From positions 33,378,493-33,442,492 of the forward strand of contig CM020501.1 in NCBI GenBank assembly GCA_009823395.1: DNA of 64,000 bases. The letters run 5' to 3'. A program made the translations under genes and the position numbers. A model generated the notes under the pieces. It did not search any database. It was not told the DNA's origin and was given only the letters and a program-made list of their open reading frames with translations. Positions 15,491-27,689 of this stretch are shown here, piece after piece. This DNA is from Thamnaconus septentrionalis. Taxonomy: Eukaryota; Chordata; Actinopteri; Tetraodontiformes; Monacanthidae. The first letter of the stretch is position 1. Every line of letters begins with the position of its first letter.

Positions 15491-17024
15491 CCACTGTTGG
15501 TTTGAGCAATGTGAAGTTTGGTTGCAGTAATTAGGCCAATTTCACAGATATTTTTACATCAACGTGAGAAATGTAGGGCATATGAAAGAAGGATTAAAAA
15601 TGTAACTGATGTTTGAGATAACACAGTAGAACTATCAGCCTGGAAGCAGAATTAAGAGCAACACAGATAACTACTTCAAAGAATCCAGCACATTTTGCTG
15701 AAGAACAGTGCAGATGCCTGACTCAGCTGTTCTGATTATTGATTACATTTTATTTATTTATTTATTTTTTAAAAAGGTCAGGCAGCTCACTGTTAGCAGC
15801 AGAAGACAGAGATTCATTTTGCTCCACAGAATCAAGGCTTATAAATGAAGGAGAAGTGCAGCTCAAACACAAATTGAATTCTTTTTGTCTTTCTTTCTTG
15901 TTTTTAAGGTTCTTAGGTTTTCACAATCTTCAAATGGCTCCAGTTTGAAATGAAATGGAACAGTCTGCGTGTGTGTGTGTGTGTGTCAATGTCCAGCGAC
16001 ATGAGCCACGATAGCGCATTCTTCTCTTTCTGAATCATCCTCCAGCACTGAGGCTGGAAGGATCCAAAGGATTGTGATGCAGGTCAAAGGTTCAAGTCAC
16101 GTAATGAGGAGGAAAACAACTGCAGCTTATATAGACACTGCAGTGAGTCACGGGGTCAGTTGTTCTTCTTTAGCTTTTACTTTTTGAAATCTTGCATGCT
16201 CCAAAGCTGTAAAAGAAAAAGTGGCTCCAGATTAGAAAAGACGGAGGATCGCAGCAGTTCTTGAGGTGGATGAGGCTGTGAATAATGCACTGGCTTTTCC
16301 TGTTCTGGTCTGTAGAGCGGATGCAGTGACAGGCTCGTGGAGCACAAGAGGTCAGGCATCACTTGCTGTCACTCACAGGACGACAAGATTTTAAGAAGTT
16401 CTTCAATGTTTCGCAACATTTTTAAAGTCTGCTTTAACTCGACATAAAAACTCATCATTATTTCAACTTTTCAGGTTGGAAACAAAATAAAAAAAGTTTG
16501 GTCTGTCACTGTGTCCCGTGCACTGGCGCAACACTCTTCAGAAGCATTGGCCATATACTAATGCCCCCATGTAGAGAAAACCATCAATGGATCAATTAAT
16601 ATCACATTTAAGCTGCTCTGTTATTAGTTTAGGGGGCAGCGCCGGGGAAGGACATTAAGTCTCCTCGGCCATGGCGGCTCTGGCTGCAGATGGGAAATGC
16701 TAATTGGATTGTTAAGGGACACGCTGTTTCCGACAGCAAGCTGCTCTCACATGCGCATTCATTTAATGGATTTAGCAGTGTGCGTTTGTAAATGAAAAAA
16801 CAAACATGATAATCGGATGGGACGGAGACAGGGGACATCACGGTTACAGTGTTTTACCCCCATATCACTTACGAGTGTTAGGCTACCGAATGGAGAATGA
16901 GGACTTTCTGTCTGTCGGCCCCTTTAACGTGCAAGGGATGGATTTGTTTACCATAGAACTGTAGAGACATTAGTGAGCTCTACGGCCACTGTCTTAGGTA
17001 AAACCTTCAGTGCTTCAGTGTGAC

Positions 17025-17260
17025 GTGCTAGTTAACTCAAACAGCCATTGAGCCAATCGCATGGCAGCAACATTTTAGACATCTAGACGAGGTGAACATG
17101 TCTACATCTTCACCACATACGCATCTACATGGTTTACTTTGAGCATGTCTACATGCTCAAAAATAAAAAAAAAAAAATAAAATTTAAAAGAAAAAAACAT
17201 ATCCAATGAGCAACAGTTGTTTGGGGGAAGTCAGAAGAGAATTGGGCAGACTGGTTGGAT
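17025..17260 (-). mobile_element. Dispersed DNA-transposon-like repeat, copy 2 (diverged)
   Basis: On the minus strand it contains GTTGCTGCCATGCGATTGGC and, on the plus strand, ATATCCAATGAGCAACAG, both shared with the copy at 50990. An A-rich stretch at 17160-17200 interrupts it. Confidence 0.4.
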
Positions 17261-17823
17261 GGCACAGAAAGGCAACGGTAACCACCAGTTACGACCAAGG
17301 TCTGCAGAATAGCGTCTTCGAATGCACAACACCTCCAACCTTGAAGTAGAATACGTAGGGCGCCGACTATAGGGATGGAAATTATCGCTTAATTCATCAG
17401 TCGCTAATTGATTGACCTTATCCATCGATTAAAGATGAATTGATAAGCGGCGATTTTTGCTGAGAGCCTAAATTTCACAATGAAAAATGTGTCAGGAAGA
17501 CATTATTTAACCCTGAAATAATGTTGAGAGGTCCAATGTGACACCACGTGAGAATCGCAATTTTGAATTTGAATGGATTTTTTCCTGCACACCCCTAGTT
17601 AACATCCCTAGCATAGACTGAGCAACCACTTAATAAGGGACCAGCAAGATGCACCTCAGAAAGAGTCGAGTGAGTATGAGAGAGTGAGGAGTGAGAGAGA
17701 GAGAGAGAGGGAGTGAGTTTATCAGAATCCCGACTCCAACTGTCTAGACACTGAACCCCAAATTGTTTCCAATGGGGCTGGCAGTGCCTTGCATTGCAGC
17801 AGCCACCCATTGGTGCATGAATG

Positions 17824-17846
17824 TGTGTGTGTGTGTGTGTGTGTGA
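17824..17846. repeat. (GT)n microsatellite
   Basis: About 11 GT units. A (GA)n/(TCTC)-type tract lies about 125 bases upstream at 17694-17709. Confidence 0.9.
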
Positions 17847-19463
17847 GTGAGAAGCCATTGTAAAGCACTTGGTAATGTTTGCCCTGATATAAACAGCGCA
17901 GCAACGTGGCAAGCACTTTTTTTTTTTTTTTTTTAAAAAAAAAGAGAGATTGAAAGCTCTATGAACGTCTGATTGTGGGTGTGAATGCCCGCGATGGGCT
18001 GAGTTTGAGTGTGTATTACTCACCGTGTGGGAACATGTTTGGCAGCGGCATATCGTTGCCCTACTTATTCCACCTCCCACTCTCTATTCTCTATTAACCT
18101 ATCTCCAATATTGACATTGGTTGCACAGAAGTTATGCAAAATCAACTGGTGAGAACGTAACCTGGAATTATACGGATGTCATGTAATAATGATTGCGATC
18201 ATGGCCTACTGCGATATCGCCATTGTGCTTGATTACATAGTCATAAAGTTTAATGTTTACTATTGCTTCCTGGTCGCTGTTATTCAACATCCCCAAAGAG
18301 GGAAAAGCCAGAGTTTTGTGGTGAGATGCTGAGGGATATTTTGCTACTTTTGGACTTTTTAGCGTGATGCACAGGATACAAGATGACATGAAAGTTAAAA
18401 ACGAGGTTTCATTTCCTTACACGCAAGGAGTTTTTGCCACAAAAGAGCCAGAGACAGGGTGCCTGACCAGCTGCCTGTCAATAGTTGTTTATTCATGAAG
18501 GAATGAGTTACAGGTAAATAGTAATTTGTTGTGACTGCAAACATATTGTGTGGGATATTGTCTGTGTGATCAGAATACAGACCGGAGTTGGAGTGTGTTT
18601 ATATGTCCATGTAGACATTGTGTCCGTTTTTAAATGCGCCCCCTTTTTATTCATTTTCTTTCTGGCTAGCTTACTTTCAACATAAACTCTCTCACTCATT
18701 GCAACTAAGTCAGCAGACCCAAGCATAAAAACTGCAGATATTATTATTATTTATTTTTTGTCATATAAAAGTTCAAACTAACTGTTAGTGGGTGACCCTC
18801 ATGTAACTGCCAACATGAAGATGGTTATGTCCAAAAAGCATCATGTGGAGCCTTGATTAAACTCAGTCTTCTACATGCGACCTACTTTTACCTCTCCCTT
18901 CTCCTGTACAGGCTCTCCACTAACTTCATTCACCTTGCAAGATTATGCCGTTAATTGTTTGTGAAGGCTGCCAAATTGTGCTAAAGTGTTGTTTACCAGA
19001 CACGCTGATGGAGACATGCCACATGTGGGCCCCTGCATCATTAGTGCGGCTGCTTCAACCATATAATGATGACCAAATTGTCATTGTTTACATTGTAAAT
19101 TAAAGCAATTTTCTGCAATCAACTACAAAAATTATATATTTATAAAACAAATAAACACAACAAACGGCTACAACAACAACAAAAAAAACCTTCCAAAACA
19201 AATTTGCACAACCAGATACATTCACATTTTTTTTTTTTAAGCAACTCTGTAAACGAAAAAAGGAGTCGGCTGAAGCTGAAGCTTATTTCTGCCTACCCTA
19301 TGTGGTCCGTCGGATTTCCTGGAATATTAATCATACAAAAACCAAAAGGAGAAAAAAAGAAAAAAGAAAAAATCTTTCCTTTTGTTCATCACTAAAATTA
19401 TTTGTCTAGCGCCTCATGTAATATTTACCGTCATTTCTAAATATATTTGATGTCTTTCAATGC

Positions 19464-19809
19464 GGCGACACGGTGGTGCAGTGGTTAGCGCTGCCGCCTC
19501 ACAGCAAGAAGGTCGTGGGTTGGATTCCGGGGCCCGGACCTGTGACCTTTCTGTGTGGATTGCATGTTCTCCCGTGTCAGGTTCTCCGGCTTCCTCCCAT
19601 GCATGTGAGGTCAATTGAATATTCTAAATTGTCCGTAGGTGTGCATGTGAGTGTGAATGGTTGTCTGTCTCTATGTGGCCCTGCGATGAACTGGCGACTT
19701 GTCCAGGGTGCCACCCTGCCTTCGCCCTAAGACAGCTGGGAGAGGCTCCAGCAGACCCCCGTGACCCTGAACAGGAATAAGCGGGTATAGAAGATGAATG
19801 AATGAATGA
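19464..19809 (+). mobile_element. tRNA-derived SINE, complete, with target-site duplication
   Basis: The head carries an A-box-like TGGTGCAGTGG and a degenerate B-box GGTTGGATTCC, then the body CTTCCTCCCATGCATGTGAG and GACTTGTCCAGGGTG, ending in a (GAAT)n tail. The 14-base sequence ATGTCTTTCAATGC is repeated exactly at 19450-19463 and 19810-19823, the target-site duplication left by LINE-mediated insertion. The nearly complete copy at 29413 confirms the consensus. Confidence 0.85.
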
Positions 19810-20889
19810 ATGTCTTTCAATGCTTTCGTGAGTTGTGAATTGCATCATTTCCAGAGGCACGTTATTACACAAAATAATATGATGATAAATATAACATGGA
19901 CTGTTTTCTTGCAGCTGGCTAGATGATCTGGTTTCATGTTGCTTTGTTTCTTGGTTCCATGCAGTGACTTGCTGAAGTTGTATTAGCCATGCTGTTTGAC
20001 TGATGACAAGTTCCTCATTAGATCGCATTATTCAATCATCCGTCACACACGGATTAAACAAAGATAAATTCAATGGGCGGAAGCTCTTTCCTGAAACTCA
20101 TTGCACTTTAGCCTAAAACTGAACAATTGGTAAAAGTCACTCACACAAATACTTCATACACTTACACTCAATAAGTCACATTAAAATATATATACAAATA
20201 TAATTGTTTTACTGATTGAGGTACGATGATTTGAGGAGACAATAGTAAAAGTGATGGTATTTTGAGATCATTTTGCTTGACAGACTTTTTCTTCCTATTT
20301 TCTTTTCATACTGAGCATAAAAAAAAATAAAAAAAAAAAAATCTTATATAATAACACACTTTTATCAGATTCTCTAGGACAGGACAACCCAGATGAGTCA
20401 GATAGCAAGGCTGGGCAAAAATAATCCTCTCAAAAAGAAAGAAATTCAGAGAGTCTAACAAGCTCCTCTTTTTCTTTATGTATCAGCGTCAGCTCGGCTC
20501 TCACAGTTCAGTGGAGGCAAGAAGACTGCACATGACAACTTCCTCTTCTTGTGGCTCGCAGGCTTGTATTTCATGCTCACTGCGTGATTCAGAGGCTTTA
20601 CTCTTGCCCTGTCTGGCCCACTGTCCCTCGTTTAGCCCCTTTGTCCTCGCAGTGTCTGCATCCCACACTTAGTGGGGCTCGCAGATCAAACGTGCTGCCA
20701 CTGCACGCTTGTCATGCATAATCAACCCAAAAACCTTTATGAGTCAAAAATGATACTGGGCCGTAATGATAAATTTAGCCACGAGTGCCGCACGTAGCCC
20801 CTGTGAACCAGTTTGAAGAGGGACGTGTCTGGCCAGCTCTGGTCACGCTTCCCTTTGTCCAATCAATACAACAGCTGTGAATGAGTTTG

Positions 20890-20912
20890 TCTGTGTGTGT
20901 GTGTGTGTGTGT
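20890..20912. repeat. (GT)n microsatellite
   Basis: About 11 GT units, ending GCGTGTGTG. Confidence 0.9.
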
Positions 20913-21253
20913 GCGTGTGTGCACGCTGTTTAAATACACGACCGAAGCCTTTGCACTGAAGCCTGCGAGCAACGAGAGATGCAAGATTCAATCACTCACC
21001 AGGAACACTGTGTATTTCTCCTAATGTGCTCTTCCTCGAAAAGCTTATTCCACAAATTGGAAATGGAGCTCGGTTATGAAAATCCATTCGACTTAATGAG
21101 AATGCTCATGTTGTATGGCTACTTCAGTCAGAGCACGCTTGTGCTGGAAAGGAACAGAAAGCTTCAGCAATGGACTGAATAATTAGCTGAGGGCAACGTG
21201 ACATAAAAGTTCAGAGCCGCTGCTGTATCAGTGCATTTTTGCAAATGACTCTA

Positions 21254-21255
<2 letters not shown>

Positions 21256-21308
<53 letters not shown>

Positions 21309-21419
21309 CTTTTAACATGTCATGTCTGAAACTGAAAGGTCCATTAAAGGTCCCCACAGTTGTACCTGGCAGTGTTAGTGCAAAGATCAAGGCATTTAAA
21401 GACATAATAGCTGTAAAAA

Positions 21420-21464
<45 letters not shown>
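21256..21464. repeat. (ATT)n tract and nearby A-run/(TA)n tract
   Basis: An (ATT)n run of about 17 units (21256-21308), then about 110 bases of unique sequence, then an A-run joined to (TA)n (21417-21464). Confidence 0.9.
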
Positions 21465-21467
<3 letters not shown>

Positions 21468-21665
21468 GATAAATTATAAGTAATTCAGTGAATAAATAGC
21501 ACAGTGTGTTCAGGTGTACTCAGATATAGCTGGAGTGCCAGATGTAAAACTTTAACCTCCACATCCTTCAATGTCTGACTGAAAGTCCTTCTGCAGGGCT
21601 CTGCCCTGTCATTTGTTTGGCGTTTAGGTATAATAATGACCAACAGAATAATTACATTTTTTTTT

Positions 21666-22190
21666 TAAGCGTCCACGCAATGGATGGAAACTGGGTCAGG
21701 GGAGCCTTGGTTCTCCTTTGGTCCACATTCAATTCCCTGGACTCTGTCGCGTTGAGCCGAAGATAATTCCTCTCACACTATGTGACAAAGTCGTCTACCG
21801 CTGACCTGCCCTCAGTCTCATCAGCCCTGCTGATACACCCACCTATGGCAGAGTCCTGGGTCAACCTCTGAGTTTGGCCTGTCTAGCGGTGTGTGGTGTT
21901 GGAGGGAGAGCACAGTGCCCTGTGGGACTCCAGTATGACTGAACCACCCCCTGTATGGCACACAACTCTGCAGGCGCGCGCCATGCGGTCTGCCGTTCAG
22001 GAAGTCAGTAATCCGATACACAACGGGGGCTCTGACCTGCTGTCATGTCATCTTCTCAGCTGGTGGTGGTGGAGTGAAAAACATAATCCTCACAATGCCG
22101 TCCTGGTGTATGAAGAACCAGTTGAGAAGGTTGATGATTGCTTCCTCTGCTTCAGTAGGCGGCGAGGTGGGCTCAAGCCAGGTGCGGACA
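21666..22190 (-). mobile_element. Relic of a non-LTR retrotransposon reverse transcriptase (Rex/CR1-L2 type)
   Basis: Minus-strand translation gives, in order, an EEAIINLLNW segment, IVRIMFF, YRITDFLNGRPHGARLQSC, HTGVPQGTVLS (the conserved reverse-transcriptase G-PQG-VLS motif), then after a gap DDFVT, a stop, CERNYLRLNATESRELNVDQ and RRTKAPLT. These blocks appear in the right order and spacing for the palm domain of a fish LINE. The catalytic YADD block is lost, there are in-frame stops and frame changes, so it is dead. It lies in no gene. Confidence 0.8.
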
Positions 22191-22823
22191 CATCATTCTG
22201 GAATTCAGAAGCAAAATCTCAACAGTTTTCAGGAATAGTCAGTATTAATCTGAATTTTTTTTTTTTTTTTTTTTTTTGGGGGCGTCAGTATGTTGAATGT
22301 TAACGCAACTGATTAAAGTGGAGCAAACAAGAAGAAGTGAAGGGTGAACTTTTCTCAACTCAGGAGTTCACTGGACAGGCTCAGGTGACATTGCACCCAG
22401 ATGCTGCTCAACACGGGACTTTTACACAACAAAAGGGCAGTGAAGTGTCAAGATTCTCAGGAATAACATCAATTTTCATTCTTAAGGCCAGCGTTTGTTT
22501 TGAGTTTAGTGCAGTTTGCTAATTGACGAGGATCTGTTGTTATTATCAAGTAACGCTTGAGCGCTGACCTCAGTTTGTAAATGACTTTTTCACAACTAAT
22601 TTGTTCTCAAAGTCAGACAAATGTATTTGGGCTCAGGATTTTAAATTAGGCGATGGTGTATTTTCTCGATGAGTCTAAGACAGGCGGCACTTTCACTGAG
22701 AACCTTCCAAGTCTGCAGTTAAATCAAAACCAAGCCAAGTCGTGCCCACATACTGGCAGAACTGGGTCATTTTTGTTGAATCCATCACAAAAAAAATGAC
22801 ATGAAGTTGGCAGTGTGTTGTCA

Positions 22824-22824
<1 letters not shown>

Positions 22825-22856
<32 letters not shown>

Positions 22857-22883
22857 GTAGTAGTAGTAGTAGTAGTAGTAGGA
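22825..22883. repeat. Compound (ATT)n(AGT)n microsatellite
   Basis: About ten ATT units switch to about nine AGT/TAG units. Confidence 0.93.
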
Positions 22884-23503
22884 GTATCTAATGACACATT
22901 TGTTGACACCTTGCCAAAAATAAAACACCATCGTCCAAAGCACCGGCAATTCAATCGATGCAAATCAACCAATAAAAAAAAAAAACACAAACAAAAGAAA
23001 AATCTTTTAAAAGAAACGCCTCGTGGTTACACACACACACACATGAGAGCATCGTGAGACGCTGCTTTCCTTTTCTGTTAGTCCCTTTACACGGCACAGT
23101 GCAGCTGACAGGTAAACTGTCAGTGGCAGCCGACGGAGGGAAACAGCCTCCAGGGCAGCCGTGTGCTTGCAAGTCACATTTGGTTGTGTAACGCTGTCAG
23201 CCATTTGAAATCCACGCTTGAAGTCTGTCCTGTATTGTGTCTGTGCTTCTGTCTGGGATTATCAGAGGCAGGACACAATAAAGAGTTTATCTCGACATTT
23301 TGAGATGCATTATCTTTTATTATATGTAGTTGTCAAGTTCACAGCTATTTCTTGTGGGAAATAGCTGGGAAATTATTTGTGCTATGGAACTATAATCCAT
23401 CAACATTAAAATAAATTCAATTTTCATTGATAAAAAAGAAAAATCAAACTTCAATTCAGTTCCAGCAGAATCAGTCTAATATCTCAGTGAGTAAAATAAG
23501 AGG

Positions 23504-25372
23504 ATATCTACTATCTACTATCTGCTATTTACTATCAGCTATCAGCTATCTGCTATCTACTATCTGCTATCTGCTATCTACTATCTACTATCTGCTATCT
23601 ACTATCTGCTATCTACTATCTGCTATCTGCTATCTACTATCTACTATCTGCTATCTGCTATCTACTATCTGCTATCTACTATCTGCTATCTACTATCTGC
23701 TATCTACTATCTACTATCAGCTATCTGCTATCTACTATCAGCTATCTGCTATCAGCTATCTGCTATCTGCTATCTGCTATCAGCTATCAGCTATCTACTA
23801 TCTGCTATCTACTATCTACTATCTACTATCAGCTATCTGCTATCTACTATCAGCTATCTGCTATCTACTATCAGCTATCTGCTATCAGCTATCTGCTATC
23901 AGCTATCTGCTATCAGCTATCTACTTTCAGCTATCTGCTATCTGCTATCAGCTATCTACTATCAGCTATCTGCTATCTGCTATCTACTATCAGCTATCTG
24001 CTATCAGCTATCTGCTATCTACTATCTACTATCAGCTATCTGCTATCTGCTATCTGCTATCTACTATCAGCTATCAGCTATCAGCTATCTGCTATCAGCT
24101 ATCTACTATCAGCTATCTGCTATCTACTATCAGCTATCTGCTATCTGCTATCAGCTATCAGCTATCTGCTATCAGCTATCTGCTATCAGCTATCTACTAT
24201 CTGCTATCTGCTATCAGCTATCTACTATCAGCTATCTGCTATCAGCTATCTGCTATCAGCTATCTGCTATCTGCTATCTACTATCTGCTATCTGCTATCT
24301 ACTATCAGCTATCAGCTATCTGCTATCAGCTATCAGCTATCTGCTATCAGCTATCTACTATCAGCTATCTGCTATCTACTATCAGCTATCTGCTATCAGC
24401 TATCAGCTATCTGCTATCTACTATCAGCTATCTGCTATCTACTATCTACTATCAGCTATCTGCTATCTACTATTAGCTATCTGCTATCTACTATCTACTA
24501 TTTGCTATCTACTATCTACTATCAGCTATCTGCTATCAGCTATCAGCTATCTACTATCTGCTATCTGCTATCTGCTATCAGCTATCTACTATCTGCTATC
24601 TGCTATCTGCTATCAGCTATCTGCTATCTGCTATCAGCTATCAGCTATCTACTATCTGCTATCTACTATCAGCTATCTACTATCAGCTATCTGCTATCTA
24701 CTATCAGCTATCTGCTATCTACTATCAGCTATCTGCTATCAGCTATCTGCTGTCAGCTATCTGCTATCAGCTATCTGCTATCAGCTATCTGCTATCAGCT
24801 ATCTACTTTCAGCTATCTGCTATCTGCTATCAGCTATCTGCTATCTACTATCTACTATCAGCTATCTGCTATCTGCTATCTACTATCAGCTATCTGCTAT
24901 CAGCTATCTGCTATCAGCTATCTACTATCAGCTATCTGCTATCTGCTATCTGCTATCTACTATCAGCTATCTGCTATCAGCTATCAGCTATCTGCTATCA
25001 GCTATCTACTATCAGCTATCTGCTATCTACTATCAGCTATCTGCTATCAGCTATCAGCTATCTGCTATCAGCTATCTGCTATCAGCTATCTACTATCTGC
25101 TATCTGCTATCAGCTATCTACTATCAGCTATCTGCTATCAGCTATCTGCTATCAGCTATCTGCTATCAGCTATCTGCTATCTGCTATCTGCTATCTGCTA
25201 TCTGCTATCTGCTATCAGCTATCAGCTATCAGCTATCTGCTATCTACTATCTACTATCAGCTATCTGCTATCTACTATCTGCTATCTGCTATCAGCTATC
25301 TGCTATCTACTATCTGCTATCTGCTATCAGCTATCTGCTATCAGCTATCAGCTATCTGCTATCTGCTATCTA
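23504..25372. repeat. 7-bp tandem satellite (CTATCWR), about 266 units
   Basis: The unit is CTATC followed by TA, TG or AG. From 23511 to 25372 unit starts remain in the same phase modulo 7 (checked at 23511, 24750, 24806 and 25366), i.e. 266 units with no net insertion or deletion. Rare variants include CTATTTA, CTTTCAG (23924, 24806), CTGTCAG (24750) and CTATTAG. Because 3 units make 21 bases, long open frames arise automatically (a YLLSAI-type repeat); they are not genes. Flanks are ordinary unique sequence. Confidence 0.98.
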
Positions 25373-26828
25373 CTTTACATTGTGTTTCTCATTATTTGTC
25401 ACATTCTACATGTCTCGCCTGTATTGTATTCTAACATCTCTCACGTAACAGCGCGCGCAACAGCTTTGTACTTGCTAATGCAAGGCGCGCTTTGATATGA
25501 TAAAGTGCATCACCATCTTTTGCTGGGGAACAAATTGCTCAGAATCCGAGGGAGAGCCGTGCGACTCATTTTCCCTTTTCCTTCTCTCCGCCTTTTGATG
25601 TCGGCCTTTTGTTGATTCGCTCTCATGCCGCACGCCGCTCGCGCGGCAGCCATTGCATCTCATGCATAATTCCACGAACGGCGAGCAAAGACAGGGAGGT
25701 CGGCCGCTGACGGTCGGGTCCTGCTGCTCCCCGCGCTCCGCCTCAAAGGTTATTACTTTTTTTTTCCCTTTTGCCGAAGTGCATTGTTATTCCGCCAGCG
25801 CGCCGTGCGCGGGAGCTCCGGGTCGCTGAGACAAAGGGGCGATTACGCTGCACTTTCTCATTTCTGTCACATGGGCCGCATGATGGAACTTGACGCTCCC
25901 AGGACAAAGAGAGACGATCTGGTACAGTGCGACAATTCCACAAAATGTTCGCCAGCCCCTTTTCAAGACGATGAACGCTCCACTCGGCTCAGCGTGAGGC
26001 TGGATGGAGCCGAAATCGGGATGAAGTGACGGCGGAATCGCCAGAGCCGCTGCATTCCGCAAAATGGAATTTCCACAGTATTCTGTGTAATGACATTTTG
26101 TGCCTGAGCCAGCGTTTCAGCTTCTTAGCACCTGGTCCGATACTATGTGTGAGATATCGGAGCCCTATCAACGCTTTCAAATAACAATAATACAGCTGGA
26201 GGCCAGAAAAGAGAAAACTCCGCCTTCTGCTGCTCGCTCCACTTTTCAAAGTATGCGCTGAAAATCAAACGCTGATACCCGGCCTTCCCCTCTGATCATC
26301 TGGCCTCCTTTATTTTAAAGTGCAATGATTTATTGTGTGGTGTAATGTAATAAAAGGTGTATTGAAACATGACACACACTTCCTTTCCTCTGGTGACATG
26401 CCTTCTCCGCCCATTTAGTCATCACCAAAAATGCATCTTGCCAGCAGCTGTTACGATCCACATGTGCCTCCCCAACAGCGAACCACTGTCCTCTATTCAT
26501 TTGGGACTTGGTGTTTGCACAGTGAGCTGATAAAAGGCGTCTGCAGCGGCTGAGAAAGAAAAAAGGGGGACGGATGAATCGATGACGGTGAAGCAGCCGG
26601 CCGCGGCGACAGCGCCCGATCTCAGGGAGCTCTCTGGTCTCTGGCTCCCTCAGCCTCACCCAGCGTAATTAAATCCGGTGTGGACACAACGGTTCTCATA
26701 TGAAGAGAGGCCTACGCTGGGGAGAGGCAGAGTTTGAATTCAGTGTGAGCGCACACAGCGTGCCCAAAATCAATAATCCAGGTGCTGCCTCGTTAATCAA
26801 TCTTTTCACTTGAGTGATAAGAAGAGTT

Positions 26829-26856
26829 CTGCTGCTGCTGCTGCTGCTGCTGCTGC
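26829..26856. repeat. (CTG)n trinucleotide repeat
   Basis: About nine CTG units; no exon context is seen around it. Confidence 0.9.
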
Positions 26857-26975
26857 ACCACTCCACTCCTACGACACAAGCCCAGTGTACAGAGCAGAGC
26901 TGTGCATAAAAGCTGTTGTTTTTGTACTGGTTGAAACAGTGTCCCTCTGTTGCAAAGAGAATACTGCTCACACAT

Positions 26976-27689
26976 AGGGCCAATTCCAGTTCCTCCCTGA
27001 ACTCCTCAATCTCAACCCTCGCCCTTAACCCTCAATCTTTGGCCCTCAATCTTGGCCCTCAAAAATAAGTGTCAGGGCTATCTTGTGACTTAGAAATGGG
27101 ACACCCCTTAAGTGCAGTTACGTCTTCAGACTGTGGGGGGCGGCCTTACGCCAAAGCTACGTCCAGTCTGTCAAGAAGACGACGACGAAGAAGAAGAAGG
27201 AGAAGAAGAAAAAGAAGAAGAAGAAGAAGAAGAAGAAGAAGAAGAAGAAGAAGAAAAAGAAGAAGTCCTCTGTCGCTACACAACGAGGTATACAAGTAAC
27301 GTGAAGCCGGGACCGCCGGTCCGGCTGACAAACATCGTAAAGTAAAATAAATAAATAAATGTTACGCAACAACGATGTCAATAATCCATAAAAAAGTCTT
27401 AAACTAAGACAATCAAATGGTTTGGTAATATTTATATCTTTATTAACTAAGAAAACACTTCCATTTGTAGCTCGCTTTTTCCATCGCCATTTTTCGAAGA
27501 TGTCTTGGAGAAAATACACAATGCCTTCTGGGTAGCCCTTACTGCCAAGGGTGGTGCCGGAGAATCTCAATATTGAGGGCGATACAGCCCTTAAACTGGT
27601 CCCTCAACTGGACCTTCTGAGAATCGGGACAGCACTTGCACTGGCGGGAGCCAAGATTGAGGTTTAAGGGAGGAATTGGAATTGGCCCT
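26976..27689 (+). mobile_element. Non-autonomous inverted-repeat transposon, copy 1
   Basis: The left end AGGGCCAATTCCAGTTCCTC is matched by the inverted right end GAGGAATTGGAATTGGCCCT. Next to each end lie sub-terminal repeats of the type CCCTCAATCT. Internally there is a (GAA)n tract (about 27183-27262) and a conserved AT-rich part. The same 0.7-kb structure recurs inverted at 48393-49100 and in shortened form at 62765-63324. No transposase is present. The target-site duplication is not clear. Confidence 0.85.

Noticed and set aside
19470..19530. tRNA-like A and B boxes suggesting a tRNA gene
   Set aside because: The boxes are part of a tRNA-derived SINE with a long unrelated body, a tail and a target-site duplication.
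20979..21182. A 67-codon plus-strand frame with protein-like composition (MELGYENPFDLMRMLMLYGY segment)
   Set aside because: No splice-bounded context, promoter or known homology. Short frames of this size are expected by chance here.
23427..25434. Two open frames of 310-349 codons made of a YLLSAI-like repeat
   Set aside because: A stop-free 7-bp repeat is open in all frames of that strand. Unit changes are not codon-aware and there is no start context or splice signal.
26829..26856. (CTG)n as a coding poly-Gln or poly-Ser tract
   Set aside because: The surrounding minus-strand frames are short and have no splice sites or known homology; treated as a non-coding microsatellite.
27157..27345. 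Arg-rich, Glu-rich and Phe-rich frames over (GAA)n
   Set aside because: These are products of the trinucleotide tract inside the transposon copy; no gene structure.
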